A DNA stretch of 27,641 nucleotides from DASPXY01 sp038227745 (GCA_038227745.1 JBBRPS010000028.1:1-27641), one strand, 5' to 3'; positions 1 through 8,081 are shown, counted from the stretch's first letter. Translations and numbers: made by a program. The notes: generated from the sequence alone by a model not told the origin.

Positions 1-40
1 CTCTTTCTTTGCCGCCGTCCCGCCCCAGGCCCGAAAAAAT

Positions 41-67
41 AAGAAAGAAAGCGGCGCCGAGCGCCGC
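41..67 (-). terminator. Terminator-like hairpin downstream of the hydrolase, repeated three times
   Basis: Read on the minus strand, the hairpin GCGGCGC/GCGCCGC (51-67) is followed directly by the T-rich run TTTCTTTCTT (50-41). That is the layout of an intrinsic terminator. The same hairpin plus T/C-rich tract recurs at 98-114 and 145-161. All three lie downstream of the minus-strand hydrolase, whose stop is at 261. The function is inferred. Confidence 0.5.
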
Positions 68-173
68 ACTCCAAAGCGCAGAAAAGAAAGACAGAAAGCG
101 GCGCCGAGCGCCGCACTCCAAAGCGCAGAAAAGAAAGACAGAAAGCGGCGCCGAGCGCCGCACTCCAAAGCGC
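47..173. repeat. 47-bp tandem repeat, about 2.7 copies
   Basis: The unit begins at 47, 94 and 141, so the period is exactly 47 bp, and the third copy breaks off at 173. The copies are identical by eye. Each holds a perfect 7-bp inverted repeat, GCGGCGC-CGA-GCGCCGC, next to an A-rich tract. The open frame running through it (9-191) is an artefact of the repeat. Confidence 0.95.
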
Positions 174-204
174 CCCCGCCTCCGGACGTAAACCGCTCGC
201 GCCA

Positions 205-223
205 TGCAGGCGGGACGCCTGCA
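205..223. repeat. Small palindromic repeat TGCAGGC-GGGAC-GCCTGCA
   Basis: Perfect 7-bp arms (205-211 and 217-223) enclose a 5-base loop. It lies between the hydrolase stop and the tandem terminators. I recognise this type of GC-rich stem-loop as a dispersed intergenic repeat in planctomycete genomes, which would need a search to confirm. Confidence 0.6.
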
Positions 224-260
224 CCACAAACGGACGGCTTCAGCCGGACCAGGACAGAAA

Positions 261-1124
261 TCAGGGTGCGGTGAGAAAGTCCGCGACGGCCCGCCGCCAC
301 TCCTCCGGCCGGGCGGCTGCGTACGACTCGTGTCCCAACCCAGGAAAGGTCACGAGCCGGTTCGGGCCGGCGGTGCGGTCGGCGACCGCCCGGACCTGGA
401 CCACCGTGACGCGCGGGTCATTCTCGCCGTGCAGGAACAGGGCCGGACAGCGGACGGCGGCGGCATAGTCCACCGGGTTGTGCGCGAAGCCGTCGAAGCC
501 GTGCTGCACCCCGCCCCAGAAGACCAGCAGCCGCGCGGCGGGGAACGACGGCACCCCCAGGGCGTCGAAGCGAGCCTCGACCGTGGTCAGCAGCCGGTCG
601 AAGGGGCACTCCAGCACCAGCGCGTCGGGCTGCAGACCGTGGACGGAGACGGCGCGCAGCACCGCGGCACTGCCCATCGACTTGCCGAACAGGATCAGCC
701 GCTGGCCCAGCTTCTTCGCGCGGACATGATCGCAGGCGGCGCGCACGTCGTCGGCCTCGCCCACTCCCAGCGTCGTCACGCTGCCGTCCGAGCCGCCGCT
801 GCCGCGGAAGTCCACCAGGAAGGTCGCGTAGCCCAGCTCGTGCAGCGCCGCCGCCTCGGGGAGGAGGCCCGCCTTGCAGGAGGCGTAGCCGTGGAACAGG
901 AGCACCAGCCCCCTGGCCCGCGGATGGGGGACGTGCCACGCCTCCAGGCGCCCGGCGCCGCCCGCGAAGCGGTGGACCTCGAACGGCAGCCCGCGATCCG
1001 CCGGCGTGGCGTCACTCGCCGGCCGCGGGACGTCCACGCCGCCGAACAGCACGCCGAGCTTGCCGAGCAGCGACAGCCGCTCCGGCGACTGCGTCCGCGC
1101 TGCCGCCGAGGTGTAGTGGGTCAT
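261..1124 (-). CDS. Alpha/beta hydrolase (serine hydrolase)
   Basis: The 287-residue protein has an alpha/beta hydrolase fold. The oxyanion strand LLFHGY is at 75-80, the nucleophile elbow GKSMGS at 147-152 (Ser149), the acidic residue in HGENDPRV (Asp236) and the histidine in GHES (His265), so the full triad is visible. The substrate cannot be told; lipase/esterase or dipeptidyl-peptidase-like clade members are typical. It is the last gene of a minus-strand group after mobA and a 38-codon membrane ORF, whose stop overlaps this start as ATGA. In related proteins as I remember them, a membrane segment ending in a motif like AYxHAxAMTHF precedes this sequence without a break. The anchor here may therefore have been split off by a frameshift. 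Confidence 0.88.
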   Translation of the reverse strand: MTHYTSAAARTQSPERLSLLGKLGVLFGGVDVPRPASDATPADRGLPFEVHRFAGGAGRLEAWHVPHPRARGLVLLFHGYASCKAGLLPEAAALHELGYATFLVDFRGSGGSDGSVTTLGVGEADDVRAACDHVRAKKLGQRLILFGKSMGSAAVLRAVSVHGLQPDALVLECPFDRLLTTVEARFDALGVPSFPAARLLVFWGGVQHGFDGFAHNPVDYAAAVRCPALFLHGENDPRVTVVQVRAVADRTAGPNRLVTFPGLGHESYAAARPEEWRRAVADFLTAP

Positions 1125-1237
1125 CGCCGGGCGTGGGTGTAAGCGAGGACGTTGAGGAGGACGAAGGCCGACAGCAGGAACAGGGCCGCCGACGTCTTGC
1201 GGTGCGCCCAGATCCAGCGGCAGGATTTGCGGAGCAT
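1121..1237 (-). CDS. Small membrane peptide, probable detached N-terminal anchor of the hydrolase
   Basis: This 38-codon frame encodes a basic start (MLRKSCRWIWAHRK), one hydrophobic segment (AALFLLSAFVLLNVLAY) and the end THARR. Its TGA overlaps the hydrolase ATG (ATGA at 1124-1121), and it starts 16 nt after the mobA stop, with a weak GGGGA about 7 nt upstream. It reads as the signal anchor of the hydrolase, one base out of frame. Either translation is coupled through the overlap, or a one-base deletion has separated the anchor from the enzyme. A sequencing error would look the same. Confidence 0.5.
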   Translation of the reverse strand: MLRKSCRWIWAHRKTSAALFLLSAFVLLNVLAYTHARR

Positions 1238-1253
1238 GAAGGTCCCCAAAGTC

Positions 1254-1877
1254 TCAAGGGGCGGGTGCGGCGGCCAGGTCGCGCAGGGCGGCGTCGTAGT
1301 CCTCGGGGGTGTTCAGGTTGCGCAGCGTCTGCAGGTCGGGGTCCGCGTCCGCCAGCTCGGCCGCCTCGACGACGCGCGTCGGGACGGCCTCGAAGAGGAA
1401 GAACGGCCGCAGGCGGTCCTCGGCGAGGAGGCGCCGCACCGCCGCCGCGACTTCGAGGCGGTAGACGGCGGCGAGCGGGTGGTGGTAGCCCCCGGCGCGC
1501 GGCACGCAGATCGCGTTGTCGCCGAGCAGTTCCAGCAGGCGGCGGATGAACGCGGGGCGGAGGAACGGCACGTCGCAGGAGGAGAGGTAGGCCGCGTCGG
1601 CGCGGCCGGCGAGGGCGTCGAGTCCCGCCGCGAGGCCCTGGAGCGGACCGCGGCCGCGCTCCTCGTCGCGGACGATAGCGACGTCGGCGGGCAGCGGCGG
1701 CACGTCCTGGTCCGGGGCCGCCACGACGACGACGGGGCGCACGACCTCGGAAAGAAGGCGGACGACGCGGGGCAGCATGAGTTCCCCGCCGAACGGCAGC
1801 CAGGCCTTGGGCCGGCCCATCCGGCTGCTCTGTCCGCCACACAGCACAATCCCACCGATGCTCACCATGCCGTCCAT
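1254..1877 (-). CDS. mobA: MobA-like nucleotidyltransferase (molybdenum cofactor guanylyltransferase family)
   Basis: This 207-residue protein has the MobA signature near its start: VLCGGQSSRMGRPKAW (11-26), matching LAGGxSxRMGxxK with Cys for Ala. The metal-binding Asp lies in SSCDVPF (Asp102) and the C-terminal LRNLNTPEDY (185-194) is typical. MobA attaches GMP to molybdopterin to make the guanine dinucleotide cofactor in the cytoplasm. The length fits the family (about 190-210). The frame is open further upstream, to 2021, but that would run into the divergent DUF4058 gene and adds no family-like sequence. ATG 1877 or ATG 1868 is the likely start. MocA-type cytidylyltransferases are related, so the nucleotide is not certain. 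Confidence 0.8.
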   Translation of the reverse strand: MDGMVSIGGIVLCGGQSSRMGRPKAWLPFGGELMLPRVVRLLSEVVRPVVVVAAPDQDVPPLPADVAIVRDEERGRGPLQGLAAGLDALAGRADAAYLSSCDVPFLRPAFIRRLLELLGDNAICVPRAGGYHHPLAAVYRLEVAAAVRRLLAEDRLRPFFLFEAVPTRVVEAAELADADPDLQTLRNLNTPEDYDAALRDLAAAPAP

Positions 1878-1998
1878 TATGCCCGCGGCCCCGCGGCGTG
1901 AACAGACCGACCCGCCGCGGCAGGAGCGCTGGTCTTGCGGCGTCGTCGGCGGTATCCTTTCAGAGGTGGTTTGCCGGATCGGGGCCGCAGGAGGTGCC

Positions 1999-2802
1999 AT
2001 GAAATCGCCATTCCCGGGCATGGATCCCTACATCGAGGCGTGCGGGCTGTGGGGGGACTTCCACCACACCCTGATTGCGGACGTCAAGAATGTCCTGGCC
2101 CAAACCGCTCCCGATCGCTACCTGGTGCGGACGGGCGAGCGGGCGTACCTGGTCCTCGTCGGCGCCGACGACAAGGAGAGCCACCTCGTTCTGCCCGATG
2201 TGAGCGTCAGCTCCCCAGACCGTCCTGCCCCTCCGGGAGGAACAGCCCTCGCCGAGGCGGCCACCGAGTCCGGGCCAGTGACGATGCGGGCTTTCATCAA
2301 GGAAGAGTATCGCGAGGCGTTCGTCGAGATCTACGAGGCGGAGCCGGAGCCGCGCCTGGTGACGTGCATCGAGGTGTTGTCGCCGTCGAACAAGCGGCGC
2401 GGGTCGCCGGGCTGGGACCTCTACCTGCGCAAGCGGCAGGCGCTGCTGCTCGGAGAGGCGAACCTGGTGGAGATCGACCTGCTGCGCGGCGGCCAGCGGA
2501 TGCCGATGCTCGACCCCTGGCCGAACAGCCCATACACGATCCTTGTGGGGCGGCCGCGACGGATACCGCGCTGCCTCGTCTGGCCGGCATATTTCCAGCA
2601 GCCGCTGCCGCCCGTCCCCGTCCCGCTGCTCAAGCCCGACCCCGACCTCCGCCTGGAATTGCAGCCGCTGATCGAGGCGATCTACCTCCGCTCGCGCTAC
2701 GCCCGCAGCATCGACTATACCAAGCCACTGACGCCGCCGCTCACCCGGGACGAAGCGACGTGGCTGGAACAGCAGCTGCACGCTCGACAGGGTTCGTCCT
2801 GA
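1999..2802 (+). CDS. DUF4058 family protein
   Basis: This 267-residue protein opens with the typical DUF4058 start MKSPFPGMDPYIE, followed by WGDFHHTLI and later CIEVLSPSNKRRG (around 132-144). The family is abundant in planctomycetes and cyanobacteria. It has no established function, though the EVLSP-type core resembles restriction-endonuclease-like folds. The start is fixed by a strong ribosome binding site, AGGAGGTG, ending four bases before ATG 1999. The frame upstream to 1777 lies antisense to mobA and is not used. It is divergent from mobA with about 120 bp between starts, so the two may share a promoter region. No signal peptide is visible. Confidence 0.85.
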   Translation: MKSPFPGMDPYIEACGLWGDFHHTLIADVKNVLAQTAPDRYLVRTGERAYLVLVGADDKESHLVLPDVSVSSPDRPAPPGGTALAEAATESGPVTMRAFIKEEYREAFVEIYEAEPEPRLVTCIEVLSPSNKRRGSPGWDLYLRKRQALLLGEANLVEIDLLRGGQRMPMLDPWPNSPYTILVGRPRRIPRCLVWPAYFQQPLPPVPVPLLKPDPDLRLELQPLIEAIYLRSRYARSIDYTKPLTPPLTRDEATWLEQQLHARQGSS

Positions 2803-2860
2803 CCACGCCGAATGGAAGCGATCCGCGGATCCGTTCGGGAGGCGCCTCTTCCCTGTCTCA

Positions 2861-2889
2861 TTGACACCCTCCCCTCCTTCGCTCATGCT
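2861..2889 (+). promoter_or_regulatory. Candidate sigma-70-like promoter
   Basis: A perfect -35 hexamer TTGACA (2861-2866) is followed after 17 bases by CATGCT (2884-2889), a weak -10. It lies 54 bases before the ATG of the secreted protein at 2944. A second TTGACA, 17 bases from CATTTT, stands before the gene at 18822, which lends some support. No transcription data. Confidence 0.35.
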
Positions 2890-2943
2890 GTACCTGTGAA
2901 CTCCAGCTCGGGGGAGCCGCGGTGCGTTCGGGAGGAATGACCG

Positions 2944-4800
2944 ATGAGCCCTGTAAGGCGTGCAGCTTTGGCGACGTTCTTTCTCTCCCTCAGCATGGCG
3001 GCTGCCACGGCTTCGTCTCCGGCCCAGCCGAAGATCGTCTCCGGCAAAACCTCGGAAGAGCAGATTGCCACCATCCGAAAAATCCTTGACGAAACGCTCA
3101 TCGAGACCAAATCCTTCCAGAAGGAAATGCCGCTGCCGCAGTTCCTCGAGGCCCTGCAAAAGCATCTTCCCCCTGGGGGGAGGATCCTGTTCCGGATCGA
3201 GAGCCAAGCCTTCGGCAACAGCTTCGCCGACTTGGCGAAAACGCCTGTCCGTTTGCCGCTGCGGCCCAAACGCATCGCCCTCCGTACCGCCCTGCGGCTG
3301 GCCATCGCCCGGACCGACGGGGTCACCGACACCGGGGTGGAGTACCGCATCCTGACGACCCACGTTGCGATCACCACCCCGGAACGGGCTCTCTACACCG
3401 TCGTCTACGATGTCCGCGACATCCTTGAGCAAGGCAGATTCATGTTCCCTGACCTGTTGCGCAAGGGCGGACTCTTCGAGGGGCAAGGCGTTGACCTGCG
3501 CGATCTCGGCCCGAACGACGGTGTCGCCCTGCTGGTACGGTTGATCCTGACCGAGGTCGATCCAGACAGTCGGGGCAGCAGAACACTCGTCCGCAGCCTC
3601 AAAATTCTCAACGGGACAAAGCTGGCGGCTAAAGCCACTGTGACCGCGCACGAGCAGATCGATGGGCTGCTGACGGCCCTGCGCCGGCTGGCCGATCTCG
3701 CTGTCGTCATGAACGCCGGCCTGTATGAGGTCGATCGCCCTTTTTACACCAAGCAGATCGCCCCGTTGCTTGCAGATGCCAAACAGTCGAACGGGCGGCG
3801 CCTTGTGCGGGTCGATGGCGCGCTGGTCAAGAAGCTTCAGGAACACAGCCTCGTCCTGAAGAGCGAGCCGATCAAGATCCGCCCGGGAGAGCAGGCAACC
3901 TTCCTCTCCCTCCAGATCCCCTTCCGCTACCTCGCACACCCCGGCGATCAGAAGAGGGCCTCCAGCAAGGTATACCGGACTGGCCTGGACGGGGTGTCCT
4001 TCCGGATTCGCCCTGCCGTCAGCGCGGATCGCCGGTGCATCCGTCTCAAACTCACGGAGGAGGTCGCCCAGCTGGTCGCAATTACCCCGGCCAAAATTCT
4101 GGACGGATCGACGGGACAGGAACTCAGGGTCGAGTCGCCGAACGTGCGGAAAAGCTCGGTGACGGCCACACTCGACATCGAGGACGGGCAGCCGGTCCTC
4201 ATGCCGGTGGACTACCGCCCGCCCGCTGCCGCGGGGAAAGACCGCCTCTGGGTGTTGCTGGCGAAGCCGACGATCTACATCGAGGAGGAAGAAGAGCAGA
4301 TCCGGAAAGCGGGGCTGCCTGCCATCCCCAGAGGGCCCTTCAAGACGGACGAAGCACCGAAGAAGCGCGCGGAACTGCGGAAGTCCGACGAGGTGCAGCA
4401 ACTTCTCCAGGCCATCGTGGAGGACGTGCTGACCAACCCGGAGTTGAAGGATACGCGCGCGTTTTACGGCACACCCGAGGACAAGCAGTTTGCGCTGGTG
4501 GACGGCGCCACGGTGGCCTGGCCCGAATGGTTTGAGCCCTCGGCCCCGGGCTACAAGATCCACCGCGACGGCTCCCGGCGGCTCTGTTTCTTCGAGCGCC
4601 GCTTACTCGGAATTTCTCTCCACAAGTTTTCCTTGAAGGAGAAAAAAGCCGGGCCAGAGAATGCGCCCATCGAGGTGGTGGTTTCCAACGCCGGGGGGAG
4701 TGCAAACGGTGCGGTCATCGGCGGCTGCACCGTCTCCTACGCCCCGAGGCGCGAGGGCAACCGCTGGGTTGTTGAGTTCCATGGGGCCATCGATCCGTAA
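2944..4800 (+). CDS. Secreted secretin-like (STN/N-domain) planctomycete protein
   Basis: This 618-residue protein has a signal peptide (about 1-24). Residues 62-148 resemble the secretin/TonB short N-terminal region: FLEALQKHLPPGGRILFRIE, then VRLPL and ALRTALRLAIARTDG, then VEYRILTTHVAITTPE. It is followed by YDVRDIL, and then by a repeat of the type that ends HEQIDGLLTALRRLADLAVVM, as in N1 domains of secretins. Near 430 the line LLAKPTIYIEEEEEQ recalls the secretin C-terminal strand VLVTPTII. The last 120 residues form a separate region I do not recognise. Planctomycetes carry many such paralogs, and an outer-membrane or periplasmic role is inferred. The start is supported by GGGAGGAATGACCG before the ATG. 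A true secretin channel domain is not obvious. Confidence 0.6.
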   Translation: MSPVRRAALATFFLSLSMAAATASSPAQPKIVSGKTSEEQIATIRKILDETLIETKSFQKEMPLPQFLEALQKHLPPGGRILFRIESQAFGNSFADLAKTPVRLPLRPKRIALRTALRLAIARTDGVTDTGVEYRILTTHVAITTPERALYTVVYDVRDILEQGRFMFPDLLRKGGLFEGQGVDLRDLGPNDGVALLVRLILTEVDPDSRGSRTLVRSLKILNGTKLAAKATVTAHEQIDGLLTALRRLADLAVVMNAGLYEVDRPFYTKQIAPLLADAKQSNGRRLVRVDGALVKKLQEHSLVLKSEPIKIRPGEQATFLSLQIPFRYLAHPGDQKRASSKVYRTGLDGVSFRIRPAVSADRRCIRLKLTEEVAQLVAITPAKILDGSTGQELRVESPNVRKSSVTATLDIEDGQPVLMPVDYRPPAAAGKDRLWVLLAKPTIYIEEEEEQIRKAGLPAIPRGPFKTDEAPKKRAELRKSDEVQQLLQAIVEDVLTNPELKDTRAFYGTPEDKQFALVDGATVAWPEWFEPSAPGYKIHRDGSRRLCFFERRLLGISLHKFSLKEKKAGPENAPIEVVVSNAGGSANGAVIGGCTVSYAPRREGNRWVVEFHGAIDP

Positions 4801-5027
4801 GCGTTTCCTCTCTCACCCCAGGCACGTCCACCGCCCAAACGGCGCCTTCCCTACGGCATTGGCACGGCTGGAACCGCAGTTGCGCGCACGGGAACGCCGC
4901 CATCCCCTTACTCTTTCCCCCGCGCGAGCAACCCGATAATCGCCCCTGCCGCGCCACCGCGGGCCGCACGTCAAAGCGAGTCATGGTCTGGAACCCGAAC
5001 GCCGCCAGTTTCCTCTAGAAAAACGAG

Positions 5028-5057
5028 GGCCAGACCGGGCCACTCTCGGCCAGACCG
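5028..5057. repeat. Paired direct repeats GGCCAGACCG, 20 bp apart
   Basis: GGCCAGACCG occurs at 5028-5037 and again at 5048-5057. The start-to-start distance is 20 bp, about two helical turns. The core CCAGACC also appears inverted (GGTCTGG) at 4985-4991. They sit 30-60 bp upstream of the -35 box at 5088, so they could be activator or repressor sites. Nothing else is visible in 4801-5027. Confidence 0.5.
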
Positions 5058-5087
5058 CGCAAGTCCTTGCCAGTTTTTCTTTTCCAC

Positions 5088-5116
5088 TTGATTGTGTACT
5101 AACGTACATGTAGTAT
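5088..5116 (+). promoter_or_regulatory. Promoter of the phage-head block with an embedded operator
   Basis: TTGATT (5088-5093) and TAGTAT (5111-5116) are separated by exactly 17 bases in a conspicuous AT-rich island of GC-rich DNA. The inverted repeat TGTAC-TAAC-GTACA (5095-5108) fills most of the spacer. A protein bound there would block the promoter or alter its helical geometry. Transcription would start about 70 bp before the AlpA-like gene at 5192, the obvious candidate regulator. The boxes are seen; regulation is inferred. Confidence 0.55.
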
Positions 5117-5191
5117 TGAGACGTTCCCGGAGAGCCCCCCAGCCGCCAAGCTCTCCCTTGAGGCCATTCACCAGGGAGAGGGAGGTGCCGC

Positions 5192-5419
5192 ATGGCGACC
5201 TCGCGGCCCGGCCCCACCGGCGACGACCTCCTGACCAAGCGAGAGGTCGCACGCCTCGTGCGCCTGGGCATCCGGACCATCACGCGCTACGTCGCGCTGG
5301 GGAAGTTCCCGCAACCCATCCGCTTCAGCCGCACCTGCGTGCGCTGGCGGCGCAAGGACATCGACGACTATCTCGAACGGCTCTCCGGCCGCGGCCGGAG
5401 CACGGCGTCCGCTTCGTGA
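5192..5419 (+). CDS. AlpA/excisionase-like helix-turn-helix protein
   Basis: This 75-residue protein is almost entirely one winged helix-turn-helix of the AlpA/HTH_17 type. LLTKREVARLVRLGIRTITR (13-32) gives the two helices, KFPQPIRFSRTCVRWRRKDI (38-57) gives the wing, and DDYLERL closes the domain. Such proteins are excisionases or transcriptional activators of integrated phages and islands. The start follows a good ribosome binding site (GGGAGG, 6 bases before ATG). It is the first gene of the plus-strand head block, 15 bases before the terminase gene, and lies behind a promoter with an inverted repeat in its spacer. It probably regulates that promoter. No integrase is visible for it to work with. 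Confidence 0.82.
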   Translation: MATSRPGPTGDDLLTKREVARLVRLGIRTITRYVALGKFPQPIRFSRTCVRWRRKDIDDYLERLSGRGRSTASAS

Positions 5420-5434
5420 CCTGGGGATCGAACC

Positions 5435-6730
5435 ATGAACGCACGACGGCTGTTGGCGCTGGCGCTCGACCCGTCGCGGATCCTGGCGGCCCAGGGCATG
5501 ACGCCCGATCCGTGGCAGCGCGACGTGCTGCTCTGCCCCGCCCGGCACATCCTGCTCAACTGCTCGCGCGGCGCCGGCAAGACGCGCGTCACCAGCGCCC
5601 TGGCCCTGCACGCTGCCCTGTTCGAGCCGGGCGCCCTGGTCCTCTTGATCTCCCGCGCCCAGCGCCAGGCCGGCGAATTGCTCCGCTACTGCAAGCAGGG
5701 CAACCGCGCCATCGGCAAGCCCGTGCAGACGATCAAGGAGAACGAGCACCTTCTGGAGTTCGCCACGGGGAGCCGCATCGTGTCGCTGCCCGGCAAGGAG
5801 GAGACCATCCGCTCGTTCCAGGGCGTGCGCCTGCTCATCCTCGACGAGGCGGCGCGCGTGCCCGACGACCTGTACGGCTCGGTGTCGCCCATGACCGGCA
5901 CGTCGAACGGCCGCACCGTCTGTCTCTCGACGCCGTTCGGCCAGCGCGGCTTCTTCTGGCGCGAGTGGTTCGCCGAGGGCGCCCCGTGGCAGCGCTTCCG
6001 CATTCCGTGGCAGCTCTGCCCGCGCCTCACCGAGGCGTTCATTGCGGAGGAGCGGCGCAAGTTCGGCGACGCCTGGGTCGCGCAAGAGTATCAATGCGAC
6101 TTTCGCTCCCTCGAAGGGCTGGTTTATCCCGATTTCGACCTGTGCCTGGTGGACCGCCCGGCGCAGGAGGGCGGCCGCAAGGTGGGCGGCATCGACTTCG
6201 GTTTCCGCAACCCGTTCGCGGCGCTGTGGGGCGTGCTGGACCGCGACGGCGTGCTGCACCTCAACGGCGAGCGCTACCTGCGCGCCGCGCCGCTGCACGA
6301 ACACGCCCGCGCCCTGCCGCCCGGCGTGATGTGGTACGCCGACCCGGCCGGCCGCACCGAGATCGAGGAACTGCGCGCCGCCGGCCACAAGGTGCGCCGC
6401 GGCGTCAACGAGATTCGGCCCGGCATCGCCGCCGTGACCGCCCGCCTCCGCACCGGCGCCCTGAAGGTCCACGCGGCGGGCTGCCCCAATCTGCTCGCCG
6501 AGGCCAGGCTGTACCGCTACCCGAGCGAGGCCGAACGCCTGCACGCGGGCGAGAACCCGGTGGACGACCACAACCACGCGCTCGCCGCGCTGCGCTACCT
6601 CGTCGCCGGCATCGACGCCCGTTCGCTGGCCCGGCAGCGCGGCGGCCGCGACGAGGACACGGAACCCGTTACCGCGCGGCCCCAGGGCGGACCGCGCATC
6701 CGGCTGGACGACCCCGACATCTGGGACTGA
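5435..6730 (+). CDS. terL: Phage terminase large subunit (ATPase and nuclease)
   Basis: This 431-residue protein has both halves of a DNA-packaging motor. The ATPase carries Walker A CSRGAGKT (43-50), Walker B LLILDEAA (133-140) and the coupling motif STPFG (165-169). The nuclease is RNase H-like: GGIDFGFRNPF (Asp254), YADPAGR (Asp302/303 region) and VDDHNHALAALRYL (Asp377/Asp378), supplying the acidic metal ligands. The enzyme cuts concatemeric DNA and pumps it through the portal into the prohead. All catalytic motifs are intact, and the length is normal for a compact TerL. It ends five bases before the portal gene. The small-terminase candidate is at the far end of the block, which is an unusual placement. 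Confidence 0.93.
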   Translation: MNARRLLALALDPSRILAAQGMTPDPWQRDVLLCPARHILLNCSRGAGKTRVTSALALHAALFEPGALVLLISRAQRQAGELLRYCKQGNRAIGKPVQTIKENEHLLEFATGSRIVSLPGKEETIRSFQGVRLLILDEAARVPDDLYGSVSPMTGTSNGRTVCLSTPFGQRGFFWREWFAEGAPWQRFRIPWQLCPRLTEAFIAEERRKFGDAWVAQEYQCDFRSLEGLVYPDFDLCLVDRPAQEGGRKVGGIDFGFRNPFAALWGVLDRDGVLHLNGERYLRAAPLHEHARALPPGVMWYADPAGRTEIEELRAAGHKVRRGVNEIRPGIAAVTARLRTGALKVHAAGCPNLLAEARLYRYPSEAERLHAGENPVDDHNHALAALRYLVAGIDARSLARQRGGRDEDTEPVTARPQGGPRIRLDDPDIWD

Positions 6731-6735
6731 CCACC

Positions 6736-8073
6736 ATGCGCCAGCTCATCGCCGATGCCTTGACGCACTTCGCGTCGTGGCTGCGTCCGAAGTCCGCGCC
6801 GCCGGCCATCGCCGCGGGCGCGGCCCGCCACGGCGGCTTCCTCGACAGCTACCGCCGCCACCGCGAGCCCACGCCGCGGCAGCTGCTGGAGGAACTGAAG
6901 AACGCGGCCTGGACCTGCACCAGCATCAACGCCGCCGTGTGCGCCAGCTTCCCGCCGCGCCTCTACGTCGCCACCGCGGCCGGGCAGCCGGCGCCGAAGT
7001 GCCTGACGAAGGCGCTGCACCCCGCGACCGAGGCCCGGCTGCGGGCCGCCCCGCACCTCGACGCCCACACCCGCGGCGTGCGCGTCCTCGAGGAGGTCGT
7101 CGCGCACCCGCTGCTCACGCTGCTGCGCCAGGTGAACCCGGTGCATAACAGTTTTGACCTCTGGGAACTCACTCAAATGTTCCTGGAGGTCCACGGCTCG
7201 GCGTACTGGCTGCTCCAGGAGGACGAGGTGTTCGGCGCTCCGTCGGCGATCTGGCTGCTGCCGAGCCACAACGTCACGCCGCGGCGCGACACCGACAGCC
7301 GTGAGATCGTGGACTGGTACGAGTACCGCAGCGCGGGCGGCACGTTCCGTTACCGCCCCGACGAGATCTTGCATTTCCGCCTGCCCGACCCGCGCGACCC
7401 CTACCTGAGCGGTCTGAGCCCGCTGCGGGCGTGCTTCGAGCAGGCGGCGCTGACGAGCGAGTACGCGGCGATGAAGCGGGCGGTCTACGACAACACCGGC
7501 GTGCCGAGCGTGATCCTGTCGCCGGCCGAGGTGCTCGGCGACGACGAGCGCGACCGCCTGGAGGAGCAGTGGGAGCGCAAGTTCCGCCGCGGCGGCTCGG
7601 GCAAGGTGCTGGTCGCCGAGTCGGGCCTGCACGTGAACATCCTGTCGCACTCGATGGGCGACCTGGCGGCGCTGGCCGACATGAAGGCGACCAAGGAGGA
7701 TATCGCGAATGCTTTCCACGTGCCGCTACCGTTCCTGACGGGTGAGACGAACCTGGCGAACATGCAGGCGAGCGACCACCTGCACAAGACGCTCGCGATC
7801 GCCCCGCGGCTGCGGCGGCGCGACGAGAAGCTGAACGAGCAGCTCATCCCGCGCTACGACCCGAGCGGGCGACTGTTCCTGGCCGCGGAGGACCCGACGC
7901 CGGAGGACCAGGCGCGACTGCTGCGGCAGCACGAGTCGGATTTGAAGTTCGGCGTGCGGACCATCAACGAGATCCGCGCCGAGCGCGGCCTGCCCCCGGT
8001 GCCGTGGGGCGACCGGCCGTTCCACTTCAGCAGCGAGCCGGAGAGCGGCGGGAAGCTACCCGCTGTGATCTGA
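6736..8073 (+). CDS. Phage portal protein (HK97 type)
   Basis: This 445-residue protein is an HK97-family portal, which forms the dodecameric ring at the capsid vertex through which TerL pumps DNA. Recognisable elements are HPLLTLLRQVNP (about 123-134), WELTQMFLEVHGSAYWLL (141-158), the middle part YRPDEILHFRLPDP...GLSPLRACFEQAALT, the stem region VPSVILSP, and the C-terminal helix segment with ATKEDIANAFHVPLPFLTG. The start ATG 6736 lies 5 bases after the terminase stop. The frame is open upstream to 5092, but antisense and overlapping signals rule that out. Length and order match an active head module. The C-terminus (residues 400-445) is proline-rich and variable, as is usual. Confidence 0.92.
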   Translation: MRQLIADALTHFASWLRPKSAPPAIAAGAARHGGFLDSYRRHREPTPRQLLEELKNAAWTCTSINAAVCASFPPRLYVATAAGQPAPKCLTKALHPATEARLRAAPHLDAHTRGVRVLEEVVAHPLLTLLRQVNPVHNSFDLWELTQMFLEVHGSAYWLLQEDEVFGAPSAIWLLPSHNVTPRRDTDSREIVDWYEYRSAGGTFRYRPDEILHFRLPDPRDPYLSGLSPLRACFEQAALTSEYAAMKRAVYDNTGVPSVILSPAEVLGDDERDRLEEQWERKFRRGGSGKVLVAESGLHVNILSHSMGDLAALADMKATKEDIANAFHVPLPFLTGETNLANMQASDHLHKTLAIAPRLRRRDEKLNEQLIPRYDPSGRLFLAAEDPTPEDQARLLRQHESDLKFGVRTINEIRAERGLPPVPWGDRPFHFSSEPESGGKLPAVI

Positions 8074-8081
8074 GGGGAACA

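Noticed and set aside
47..173. CRISPR array
   Set aside because: The units are contiguous and identical with no unique spacers, and no cas gene is near.
9..191. 60-codon open frame over the left edge
   Set aside because: It is the tandem repeat read as protein, with the same arginine/lysine-rich unit repeated; no ribosome binding site.
1960..4563. Long open frame on the minus strand (867 codons)
   Set aside because: Antisense to the DUF4058 and secretin-like genes, which have family motifs, ribosome binding sites and a signal peptide. High GC creates such shadows.
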